Positions 44,669 to 52,777 of a stretch of DNA of 64,000 nt are shown piece by piece (within the stretch, counting starts at the first letter, position 1; each line of letters begins with the position of its first letter). This DNA is from Knoellia sp. S7-12 (GTDB lineage Bacteria > Actinomycetota > Actinomycetes > Actinomycetales > Dermatophilaceae), in assembly GCF_040518285.1 (NCBI RefSeq), contig NZ_CP155449.1, forward strand, positions 992,001 to 1,056,000, given 5' to 3'. Both the position numbers and the translations under genes were made by a program. The notes under the pieces are model-generated. The model ran no database searches. It was not told the origin of the DNA and was given only the letters and a program-made list of their open reading frames with translations.

Positions 44669-45559
44669 ATGCACAACCACTTCAACGGCGCGAAGACTGC
44701 TGGTCTGTTCGGGCTCATCATGGCCCTGTTCCTAGGCCTCGGCTGGGTCGCAGCGAGCTACTTCGGCAACCCGAGCTTCATCCTCATCTTCGCGCTCTTC
44801 GGTGTCGCGATGACGTTCTACTCGTACTGGAACAGCGACAAGCTCGCCATCAAGGCGATGCAGGCGTACCAGGTCAGCGAGGCCGAGGCCCCGGCCATGT
44901 ACCGCATCGTCCGCGAGCTCTCCACCAAGGCAGGGCAGCCGATGCCCAGGCTCTACATCTCGCCGACGGAGGCTCCCAACGCGTTCGCGACCGGGCGCAA
45001 CCCCCAGAACTCAGCCGTCTGCTGCACCCAGGGCATCCTGCAGCTCCTGGACGAGCGTGAGCTGCGCGGGGTCCTTGGCCATGAGCTCATGCATGTCTAC
45101 AACCGTGACATCCTCACCGGCTCCGTCGCTGCCGCGATCGCCGGCGTCATCAGCAGCGTCGGTCAGATGCTGGCCTTCAGCTCGATGTTCGGTGGTGGCA
45201 ACCGTGACAACGACAACCCCGGTGGCGCGATGGCCGGTCTCGCGATGGCGTTCATCGCCCCGATCGGCGCGATGGTCATCCAGCTCGCGATCACCCGCAC
45301 CCGCGAGTACGACGCTGACGAGGACGGCGCCACCCTGACCGGCGATCCGCTGGCCCTCGCGTCAGCCCTGGCCAAGCTCGAGGCAGGTGTGTCACGCGCA
45401 CCGCTCGCACCCACGAAGAACCTCGTGAACGCGAGCCACATGATGATCGCCAACCCGTTCCGCTCACAGGACATCTCAAAGCTCATGGCCACGCACCCGC
45501 CGATGGCCGACCGGATCGCTCGCCTCCAGGCCATGGCGACCGGCTACCGCCCCAGCTGA
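44669..45559 (+). CDS. htpX: Membrane-bound zinc metalloprotease HtpX
   Basis: M48-family protease for quality control of membrane proteins, 296 residues. Two N-terminal helices ([20 protein letters not shown], then [15 protein letters not shown]) precede the cytosolic catalytic domain with zinc motif [10 protein letters not shown] (His138) and the third ligand in [11 protein letters not shown]. Two more helices lie between them. The ATG at 44669 is chosen because [10 protein letters not shown] is the usual HtpX start; a GTG ten codons earlier is less likely. The 3' end overlaps the convergent acyltransferase gene by 16 bases. Confidence 0.95.
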   Translation: MHNHFNGAKTAGLFGLIMALFLGLGWVAASYFGNPSFILIFALFGVAMTFYSYWNSDKLAIKAMQAYQVSEAEAPAMYRIVRELSTKAGQPMPRLYISPTEAPNAFATGRNPQNSAVCCTQGILQLLDERELRGVLGHELMHVYNRDILTGSVAAAIAGVISSVGQMLAFSSMFGGGNRDNDNPGGAMAGLAMAFIAPIGAMVIQLAITRTREYDADEDGATLTGDPLALASALAKLEAGVSRAPLAPTKNLVNASHMMIANPFRSQDISKLMATHPPMADRIARLQAMATGYRPS

Positions 45560-46671
45560 CCCAGCTGGTCCAGGCGCAGCGTCGTCCGAGGCTGGGTGCG
45601 AGCCCGGATCCAGGCGTTGGCGGGCGCCTCGATCGCGTGGTGGAACACGGCGGACAGCGCCACGCTCACGAGCAGCACACCGAGGAGCAACCCGAGACCT
45701 GGCACCAGCGACCACGCCGGATGGGAGACCAGCGTGTGTTCGATGGTGCGCATGACCAGGATGTGCACGAGATAGAAGGCGAATGACCACTCGCCCAGCC
45801 GCACCAGCCACGGCCGCGACAGCCAGTTGGTCAGGGCCGAACCGCCGGCGCCAATGACGCCGCTGGCCTGCCGCTCGGCCAGGGCGCCGATGAGCAGGAC
45901 GAAGCCGGGCAGCGTCGTGAGGGACACGGCATACGCCGTCGGGACGTGAGATGCGGCGATCCATCCGAGCGCGACCACCCCGAGAGCCCAGCGGTGACGC
46001 ACGCTCGGCCACGCTCCGAGCCGCACGAGTCGGGCGCAGGCCAGCCCGGCGACGAACTCCGGCAACCTCAGCAGCGGCACTCGGCTGAGATCCGCCGACG
46101 ACAGGTCGATCGCCACGGCCGCGAGCACCGCCGCCACAGCCGCTGCGGCAAGCCAGATCCACGCGCTTCGACGGCTCCGGCGCCCCAGGGCGACGGCCGC
46201 GATGGGGAACAGCGCATAGAAGAAAGCCTCACAGGCGAGCGACCAGCTGACCGGGTTGCCGGCCTGGGACCAGCCGGGGACCCACGAGCTGAGCAGCCCG
46301 CCATTGGTGGCCATCGCGGGCCAGCCTCCGGTCTCCGCACGAGGTCCGAGCGAAGGAGCCACTGTGAACCCGAGCGCCAGGGCCAACGCAGCTGTGACGA
46401 GGTGCAGGGGAACGACTCGAGCGACCCGGCGCCACCAGAACGTTGTTGCCCTCTCACCGGATCGGGTGGACCACAAGAGGACGAACCCGGAGAGAACGAA
46501 GAAGAAGCTGACCCCCACGTGCCCGGCCGCTCCCACGTCGAGCAGGAATTGCTGCCCACCTCCGGACAGGTATCCCGCCAGCCCGGCATGGTGCACGAAG
46601 ACGGCTGAGGCAGCGAGCCAGCGGGCCCCGGTGAGGGCAGGCAGCGTTGCGGCGTTCCCCTCCCCGGACAT
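45544..46671 (-). CDS. Acyltransferase family 3 membrane protein
   Basis: Integral membrane O-acyltransferase of 375 residues with about ten helices. The family signatures are an early [14 protein letters not shown] (active histidine), [13 protein letters not shown] and [14 protein letters not shown]. Such enzymes add acetyl or other acyl groups to exopolysaccharide, peptidoglycan or antibiotics; the target is unknown. The ATG at 46671 lies seven bases after TAGTCT on the minus strand, so it is probably leaderless. It has no functional neighbour: htpX converges on it and a terminator separates it from the MFS exporter upstream. Confidence 0.88.
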   Translation of the reverse strand: MSGEGNAATLPALTGARWLAASAVFVHHAGLAGYLSGGGQQFLLDVGAAGHVGVSFFFVLSGFVLLWSTRSGERATTFWWRRVARVVPLHLVTAALALALGFTVAPSLGPRAETGGWPAMATNGGLLSSWVPGWSQAGNPVSWSLACEAFFYALFPIAAVALGRRSRRSAWIWLAAAAVAAVLAAVAIDLSSADLSRVPLLRLPEFVAGLACARLVRLGAWPSVRHRWALGVVALGWIAASHVPTAYAVSLTTLPGFVLLIGALAERQASGVIGAGGSALTNWLSRPWLVRLGEWSFAFYLVHILVMRTIEHTLVSHPAWSLVPGLGLLLGVLLVSVALSAVFHHAIEAPANAWIRARTQPRTTLRLDQLGQLGR

Positions 46672-46678
46672 GGCCACA

Positions 46679-46684
46679 AGACTA
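46679..46684 (-). promoter_or_regulatory. -10 box of the acyltransferase gene
   Basis: On the minus strand TAGTCT ends seven bases before the ATG at 46671, with no Shine-Dalgarno sequence. It lies just past the terminator of the MFS gene. Confidence 0.5.
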
Positions 46685-46701
46685 AGGGGCCTAAAACGAC
46701 A

Positions 46702-46744
46702 CGGTCCTTGCAACTCCTCAAAATCCGAGGTGTTGCAAGGACCG
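46702..46744 (-). terminator. Hairpin terminator after the MFS exporter gene
   Basis: Arms 46702-46714 and 46732-46744 pair perfectly over 13 bases. The interior adds four more pairs after one T-T mismatch, leaving a seven-base loop. Read on the minus strand, a short T run (GTCGTTTTAGG) follows, as expected of an intrinsic terminator for the gene ending at 46786. Confidence 0.8.
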
Positions 46745-46785
46745 CGTGAACCCGCCCGGGTGACGGCGTGTTCCTTTCTGTGCGA

Positions 46786-48357
46786 TCAGCCCACGTGCGC
46801 AGCGGGGTGACCGTCGGTGGCGAGCTCCTCGTGCTTGACGTTCAGGAAGATGACCGCAGCCAGGGCGCCGATGAAGATCATCCCCGCTGCGACCCAGAAT
46901 CCCTGCGTGGTCGCGAAGGCCTGGATCTGGGAGGCGTACTGCTGCTGGAACGCCTCGGCGGCAGCCGCCTGCTCGGTCGGGTTGCTCGGTATCGGCAGAC
47001 CCTGGGCCTGTGCCTGCTGCATCGCCTGGGCAAGCAGTTCCTTGGCCTTGTCAGAGGCAGCACTGGTGAACACTGTGGACAGGGCGGCAATGCCGATCGC
47101 TCCACCGATCTGTTGCGCGGTGTTCAGCGCGGACGCAGCCGCGCCGGCATCGTTCGGGCTGATCCGTGCTGTCGCCGTGAGCGTGAGCGGGATGAACAGG
47201 AACGCCATCCCGACCGACATCACGAGAATGCCGGGCAGCAGACCGCTCGCATAAGTGCTGTCGGCCTCCAACCTGGTGAAGAGCAGCATCCCGAAGGTGA
47301 CGAGGAGGCCACCCGCTCCTGCGATCCAGCGCGGGTCGACCCGGCTCAGCAGGTTCGACGCAATGCCGGCACCGACGCCGACGCCGATGCTGAAGGGCAG
47401 CAGCGAGAGCCCGGCCTTGACCGGTGAGTAGCCGAGCACCTGCTGGAGGAACAGGCCGATGAAGAAGAACATTGCGAACATGCCCGCACCCACGAGCAGC
47501 ATGGTGAACAGGCTGGTCGCGCGGTTGCGGTCAGCGAGGATGCGCAGGGGCAGCAGGGGATGCTTGGCCCGGGCCTCGACGAGGACGAAGGCCACGAGCA
47601 GGGCGAGCCCACCGATGATGGGCAGCAGGGTCATGAGGTCGCCCCAGGACGCATCCGGCTCGGCCGCGTGCGAGAGGCCATAGACGATCCCGAACAGTCC
47701 GCCTGTTCCCAGGACTGCGCCGGGGAGGTCGAGCGTCGCGTCGTGCCCATCGGACTCGACGAGGACTCGCGGGGCAATGAGGGCGATGAAGACGCCGATG
47801 GGGACATTGACGAAGAAGGTCCAGCGCCAGTCGATCTCGGTCAGGACGCCGCCGAGGATGAGGCCGACCGCAGCACCGGCACCGGACATCGCGGCATACA
47901 CCGCCATCGCTCGGTTGCGCTCCTTGCCGGCCGGGAACGTGGTGTTGACCAGCGCGAGTGCTGCTGGGGAGGCCAACGCTGCCCCAGCGCCCTGGAGGGC
48001 GCGGGAAGCCAGCAGCAGAGGTTCGTTCGGCGCGAATCCGCCGAGGAGCGAAGCGAGCGTGAACAGAATGACGCCCGCGACGAACATGCGTCGGCGCCCA
48101 AAGAGATCACCCAGGCGACCGCCGAGCAGCAACAGGCTGCCGAAGGCGAGGGCATAGGACGTGACGACCCATTGGCGGTTGGAATCGCTGAACCCGAGGT
48201 CGGTCTGGATCTCGGGAAGGGCGATGGTCACGATGCTTGCGTCGAGAACGATCATGAGCTGCGCGGTGGCGATGACCACGAGCGCGAGCGCCAGGTTGCG
48301 TGGTGGAGGGGTCTTGCTCTCTTGCCCTTGGGCAGTGTCGAGCGGAGTCGAGGACAT
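46786..48357 (-). CDS. MFS drug exporter, DHA2 (EmrB/QacA-type, 14 helices)
   Basis: Proton-driven exporter of 523 residues with 14 predicted helices. The family signatures are LDASIVTIALPEIQTDLGF in helix 1 (motif D1-like), GRLGDLFGRRRMF (motif A) and VGLILGGVLTEIDWRWTFFVNVP (motif C region, shown as one block). A loop near the C-terminus is unusually rich in glutamine and alanine (LLAQAMQQAQAQGLPIP and AFQQQYASQIQAF). AAAGGAA lies before the ATG at 48357. The TetR-type regulator gene lies 33 bases upstream on the same strand, so the two form one operon controlled by the operator near 49050. Confidence 0.92.
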   Translation of the reverse strand: MSSTPLDTAQGQESKTPPPRNLALALVVIATAQLMIVLDASIVTIALPEIQTDLGFSDSNRQWVVTSYALAFGSLLLLGGRLGDLFGRRRMFVAGVILFTLASLLGGFAPNEPLLLASRALQGAGAALASPAALALVNTTFPAGKERNRAMAVYAAMSGAGAAVGLILGGVLTEIDWRWTFFVNVPIGVFIALIAPRVLVESDGHDATLDLPGAVLGTGGLFGIVYGLSHAAEPDASWGDLMTLLPIIGGLALLVAFVLVEARAKHPLLPLRILADRNRATSLFTMLLVGAGMFAMFFFIGLFLQQVLGYSPVKAGLSLLPFSIGVGVGAGIASNLLSRVDPRWIAGAGGLLVTFGMLLFTRLEADSTYASGLLPGILVMSVGMAFLFIPLTLTATARISPNDAGAAASALNTAQQIGGAIGIAALSTVFTSAASDKAKELLAQAMQQAQAQGLPIPSNPTEQAAAAEAFQQQYASQIQAFATTQGFWVAAGMIFIGALAAVIFLNVKHEELATDGHPAAHVG

Positions 48358-48390
48358 GGGTGTTCCTTTTCAGCGTGGGGTGAGCGGTGC

Positions 48391-49002
48391 TCAGGTGGTG
48401 GTCGTGGCCTGGCAGGCCGGGATGAGGACGTCGTCGATGACCCCTCGCATGTAGGCCTCCGTGGGACCTTGCCCACGGACGAACGTGTGGTGCATCGCCA
48501 AGGCCGGAATGATGGCGGCGAGGAGCTCCAGGTCGGCGCTGGCAGCGATCTCGCCACGTTGCTGAGCACGATGCAGGATGTCGCCGACCATCTTCTGGCG
48601 GGGAGCCACGAACGACTCCTTGAACCTTTCGGTCAGCTCCGTGTCGCGATGCAGTGCGGGAATGACAGCGCTCATCAGATCCGGAAGTCGGCTGGTGAGC
48701 TCGCCGTCCGTGCAGGCCAGGGCGTGCATGTCTCCGCGCAGCGTCCCTGTGTCGGGAGGGACATCGCCCTCGCCGGGACACAGTTTCACCAGTGCGATGG
48801 CGCCCATGACCAGGTCGGCCTTGGTCGGCCAGCGCCGATAGAGGGTGGCCTTGCTCGCCTTCACCTGTGCGGCGACCAGGTCGAACGTCAACTTGTCGTA
48901 GCCCACGTCCTCGAGGACGTCCAGCACACCCTCGAGGATTTCTCCCTCGCGGTCCCCGGCGACTCGTGGGCGAACCCCACCGGCTGTCGGCGTGATGTGC
49001 AC
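48391..49002 (-). CDS. TetR-family transcriptional repressor
   Basis: Repressor of 203 residues. Residues about 18-65 form the TetR helix-turn-helix, seen in DKLTFDLVAAQVKASKATLYRRW. The C-terminal half is a helical ligand-binding domain. AAGGAG lies about ten bases before the ATG. It is the first gene of a two-gene operon with the DHA2 exporter, the usual arrangement in which drug binding releases the repressor. A strong palindrome upstream (49052-49066) is its probable operator. Confidence 0.92.
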   Translation of the reverse strand: MHITPTAGGVRPRVAGDREGEILEGVLDVLEDVGYDKLTFDLVAAQVKASKATLYRRWPTKADLVMGAIALVKLCPGEGDVPPDTGTLRGDMHALACTDGELTSRLPDLMSAVIPALHRDTELTERFKESFVAPRQKMVGDILHRAQQRGEIAASADLELLAAIIPALAMHHTFVRGQGPTEAYMRGVIDDVLIPACQATTTT

Positions 49003-49033
49003 TGGACTCCTTCAAAGAGTGGATACGTTCGGC

Positions 49034-49066
49034 GGAACGAAACCGTACGGAACGAAACTGTTTCGT
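49034..49066. promoter_or_regulatory. TetR-type operator region
   Basis: ACGAAACTGTTTCGT (49052-49066) is a perfect palindrome around a central T. A second half site repeats GGAACGAAACCGT at 49034-49046, 15 bases ahead of the matching GGAACGAAACTGT at 49049-49061, so two repressor dimers could bind on the same face region. The site is 32-64 bases upstream of the tetR start and 82 or more from pepN on the other strand. Confidence 0.8.
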
Positions 49067-49147
49067 ACACCCGCAACGTAGACCCATGGGCCCGGAGTCG
49101 TCAACACCTTTGAGGGACGGTGGCCCCAGCTGTGGCACCATCGCTCA

Positions 49148-51610
49148 GTGCCATCTCTGACTCGCGAAGAAGCCCGGCAGCGGGCGCTGCTGATCACCGT
49201 CGACCGCATGGAAGTCGACCTCGACCTCGACCGGGGGGCAGAGCACTTCGGTTCAACGGCGCGGATCTCGTTCTCCTGCAGCACTCCTGGTGAAGCGACC
49301 TTCCTCGACCTGCGCTCAACCAGCACCGAGTCGATCACTCTCAACGGCGTTGCGATCGCCCCGGATGCAATCGTCGACGGGCGGCTCACGCTGGCCGACC
49401 TCTCCAGCGAGAACACCGTCGAGGTCGTCTCAACCATGGCCTACTCGCGCGACGGGCAGGGCCTGCATCGCAGCACCGACCCCGCTGATGATGAGGACTA
49501 CGTCTATGGTCACCTCTTCCTCGATGCGGCCCCGACGGTCTTCGCGTGCTTCGACCAGCCTGACCTCAAGGCGCCCTATTCCGTGACGGTCCGGGCGCCG
49601 CAGGAGTGGGTCGTCCTCGGCAACGGCCGAGCCACCCAGATTGCACCCGGCCAGTGGGAGCTGAGCGAAACCCTCCCTCTGGCAACGTATTTCGTCACCG
49701 TCTGCGCTGGGCCCTACGTCTCCGTGCGCGACGAGCACGACGGCATACCGCTGGGAATCCACGCCCGCCGCAGCCTGCAGCGCGAGCTCGAGGCCCACGC
49801 GCCGCAGATGTTCGAGGTGACCAAGCAGTCGTTGGACCACTACCACCGCACGTTCGACGTCCGCTATCCGTTCGGCGACTACGACCAGGTCTTCGTCCCC
49901 GAGTTCAACGCCGGTGCGATGGAGAACCCGGGCTGCGTGACGTTCCGCGACCCGATGCTCTTTCGCGGTGCCGCGACGCGCGAGCAGATCCTCCAGCGCA
50001 GCAACACCATTGCTCACGAGATGGCGCACATGTGGTTCGGCGACCTCGTGACGATGCGCTGGTGGGGCGACCTCTGGCTCAACGAGTCGTTTGCCGAGTT
50101 CATGGCCTACACCGCGACGAGCCGGGCAACCGAGTTCACCGACAGCTGGGTCGAGTTCGGGATCGCGCGCAAGCAGTGGGGGTATGCCGCGGAGCGGGCT
50201 CCCAGCACCCATCCCGTTGCGGGGTCGCCGGCTCCCGATGCGCAGAGCGCGCTCGCGAACTTCGACGGCATCTCCTACGCCAAGGGCGCGTCCGTCCTTC
50301 GCCAGCTGGTCACCCTCATGGGTGAGGCAGCGTTCAACGACGGAGTGACGGCCTACCTGCGTTCACACGAGCACGGCAACGGCGAGCTCTCCGAGTTCCT
50401 CGCCGCGATGGAGGAGGCACACGGCGCACCGCTCGACGAGTGGAGTCGGGCCTGGCTCGAGACTGCAGGCGTCGACGTCATCGCGCTTGACCGCGACGGC
50501 ACGATGACTCGGACGACGCCCGAGGCACACCCAGCTGACCGGCCGCACTCGCTCGACGTCGCCGGGTTCACCGACGGCACCGAGGTGTTCCGGACTGCCG
50601 TGACGCTCGACGCGCCGCAGGAGGGTGTCGACGGTGTGACGCGGGACGCGACAGTGGTCGTGCCCAACGCAAGTGACCTCACCTGGGCGATGATCGACCT
50701 CGACGATGCGACGCTGGCGGCACTGCCGACCGAGCTCTCGCGCATCACCGACCCGATCGCCCGATCCGTGCTCTGGGGCGCAGTGCTCACCGGTGTCTTC
50801 CGATCGACCGTCGACCCGCGCGTGGGACTCGACGTCTTCACCGCCGCCTGGCCGCACGAGTCGCATGATGCGCTGATGGCCCGCGTCGCGCTGGCCTACA
50901 TTGAGCGGATCGTGCCGCAGTTCGTTCCGGCCGGGCTGGTGGACGCGGCCGAGAGTCGTGTCGCGGGCGCCGCGCTCATGGCTTTCCAGGGCGCTCAGCA
51001 GGGGTCGGACCGGGCGCTCGTCGCCGCCCGGGTGCTGGCCTCGACGTCGACCGACGAGGACCGGCTGCTGGCGTGGGTCGATGGGCACAACCTGCCCGCA
51101 GGCCTTGAGGGTGACGCCGACTTCCGGTGGACCGTCGTGCGCTCCCTGGCCCGGCTCGGCCTTGCCGATGACGCGCTCATCGCCCGGATCGAGGGCGACG
51201 ACACGACGCTCTCGGGGCACCTGGCCGCACTGTCCGCGCGGGCGGCTCGACCCGGCATACCCGACAAGCAGTGGGCGTGGGCCGAGCTCACGACGAACCG
51301 CGAACGTTCCAACTACGAGCTCAACGCCCTCGCGACCGGCTTCTGGTCGAGCGGCTCACCCGAGGACCTTCGACCGTATGCCGCGCGCTACGTCTCCGAC
51401 ATACCTCATCTGGCGCAGTGGGTCGGTGCGGATGCGCTGGATCGGGTTGCGGCACTTGCCTTCCCAGCGCGCGTGGTCGAAGTCGAGACTGTGGATCTGG
51501 TCCGCGAGGCGATGGCTCGCCCCGACCTCACCGCAGGGGTGCGCCGGTCGATGAGCGATGAGCTGTCCAAACTCGAGGAAGCCCGGGCTTCCCGAGCCCG
51601 CTGGGCCTGA
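49148..51610 (+). CDS. pepN: Aminopeptidase N
   Basis: M1-family zinc aminopeptidase of 820 residues, cytosolic. The exopeptidase motif is FNAGAMENPGC and the zinc site is HEMAHMWFGD near residue 290, with the third ligand in LWLNESFAEFMAY. The C-terminal helical domain (about 530-820, ERAP1-like) is present, as in actinobacterial PepN. The GTG at 49148 lacks a clear Shine-Dalgarno sequence. It releases N-terminal residues from peptides during turnover. It is divergent from the tetR-exporter operon and convergent with an SGNH hydrolase gene, ending 17 bases away. Confidence 0.94.
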   Translation: MPSLTREEARQRALLITVDRMEVDLDLDRGAEHFGSTARISFSCSTPGEATFLDLRSTSTESITLNGVAIAPDAIVDGRLTLADLSSENTVEVVSTMAYSRDGQGLHRSTDPADDEDYVYGHLFLDAAPTVFACFDQPDLKAPYSVTVRAPQEWVVLGNGRATQIAPGQWELSETLPLATYFVTVCAGPYVSVRDEHDGIPLGIHARRSLQRELEAHAPQMFEVTKQSLDHYHRTFDVRYPFGDYDQVFVPEFNAGAMENPGCVTFRDPMLFRGAATREQILQRSNTIAHEMAHMWFGDLVTMRWWGDLWLNESFAEFMAYTATSRATEFTDSWVEFGIARKQWGYAAERAPSTHPVAGSPAPDAQSALANFDGISYAKGASVLRQLVTLMGEAAFNDGVTAYLRSHEHGNGELSEFLAAMEEAHGAPLDEWSRAWLETAGVDVIALDRDGTMTRTTPEAHPADRPHSLDVAGFTDGTEVFRTAVTLDAPQEGVDGVTRDATVVVPNASDLTWAMIDLDDATLAALPTELSRITDPIARSVLWGAVLTGVFRSTVDPRVGLDVFTAAWPHESHDALMARVALAYIERIVPQFVPAGLVDAAESRVAGAALMAFQGAQQGSDRALVAARVLASTSTDEDRLLAWVDGHNLPAGLEGDADFRWTVVRSLARLGLADDALIARIEGDDTTLSGHLAALSARAARPGIPDKQWAWAELTTNRERSNYELNALATGFWSSGSPEDLRPYAARYVSDIPHLAQWVGADALDRVAALAFPARVVEVETVDLVREAMARPDLTAGVRRSMSDELSKLEEARASRARWA

Positions 51611-51627
51611 CCGCGAGCTGTCAGCGC

Positions 51628-52506
51628 TCAGAGGTTGACCTTCGCCATGATCTGGTCGGCGTAGGCGCGCTCACCCGCAGCATTGGGGTGGATCGGGACG
51701 AAGTTCAGCGAGCCGACGGCCGGCTCAACCCAACGCACCCACGGCAGCTGGCACGCGTCGCGCCCCGCTGACGGCGCCCACATGTCGACGAACGTGGCGC
51801 CGTTCTCGAGGGCGGCCTGCTTCACCACGGCGTTGAGCGTCTGCTCGATGCCGTTGACATAGGGCACGTCTCCGGAAGCGATGGGCATGGCGACGTAGCA
51901 ACCCCTCGTGGGAGGAAGCACCTGGGGATAGCCGGGGACCACGATGGTCGCCCTGGGCGCCCTGGCCTTCGCGTCGGCGATCGCCTTCTTCACGGCCGGA
52001 TAGGTCTTGGTGAGGACGGTGGTCTCGAAGCTCGTGCCGTACTTGTTCTTGCAGGGGCTGCCCGTCCCGAGCGTGGACAGGCCAGCAGTGATGCAGTTCT
52101 GGATCAGGCTCGAGAAGAGACTCGAGTCGTTGCCCCCGATGCCGATGGTGACGAGTCGTGCTTCCGAGCTGAGGGCGGAGAGCTGAGCGGGCGTCCCGGG
52201 GTACTGGGCGGCGTAGAAGTCGCCGGTGTCGGCGCCGCCGCAGGTCACGTCCTTGAGCGTTCGGCCCGTGCGCTGAGCAATGAGGTGCGGGTAGTTGACG
52301 GCGGACTGGGCGCACAGCGGGTTGGCGGTGGCGCTCAGGGGGAGGACGCCCGAGCCGGCGGAGAAGCTGTCGCCGAGAGCGACATAGGGGCCGGCTGGCA
52401 CCTGGGGCGCGGGCTTCGCGGCCTGGGCAGGTGCGGCGAGGCCGAGGGCGAGGGTGGCTGCAGCGGCGCTGGCGAGCGCAGCGAATCCGAGGGCAGAACG
52501 ACGCAT
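51628..52506 (-). CDS. Secreted SGNH/GDSL hydrolase
   Basis: Exported esterase or lipase, 292 residues. The signal peptide runs RRSALGFAALASAAAATLAL to a cleavage region at APAQAAKP. The catalytic blocks are YVALGDSFSAGSG (serine), IGIGGNDSSLF and FVPIHPNAAGE (histidine), with paired cysteines typical of the actinobacterial secreted group. Unlike the copy at 35055 it has no C-terminal tail. The ATG at 52506 starts a good signal peptide; a longer upstream frame has no conserved content. It is divergent from the GH92 gene. Confidence 0.9.
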   Translation of the reverse strand: MRRSALGFAALASAAAATLALGLAAPAQAAKPAPQVPAGPYVALGDSFSAGSGVLPLSATANPLCAQSAVNYPHLIAQRTGRTLKDVTCGGADTGDFYAAQYPGTPAQLSALSSEARLVTIGIGGNDSSLFSSLIQNCITAGLSTLGTGSPCKNKYGTSFETTVLTKTYPAVKKAIADAKARAPRATIVVPGYPQVLPPTRGCYVAMPIASGDVPYVNGIEQTLNAVVKQAALENGATFVDMWAPSAGRDACQLPWVRWVEPAVGSLNFVPIHPNAAGERAYADQIMAKVNL

Positions 52507-52777
52507 CTGAACTCCATTGTTCGATCCGAGGGGACCACGTCGACGTGGGTTACTGGAGCGTAACCAGAAGTGGACCGATTCGCCAGAGCTGACATGGCAG
52601 GAATCGGGGAGGGGGAAAAGGCGCAGCTTCTTCAGCGGCTGTTGGTCGAGGGGTGGCCTCCCATTCAGTCGGGAGACACGGCGGCTGTCTTGGCTCGAGG
52701 GGTGGTGTGATGTGGCATCAGGATTCACTCCGGTCCCCTCTCACCGGGGGCGGCAAGCCTCTCGGAAAGGGACACAC

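Noticed and set aside
45544..45559. Overlap of htpX and acyltransferase genes as a regulatory antisense device
   Set aside because: A 16-base convergent overlap of stop regions is common in compact genomes and needs no special explanation.
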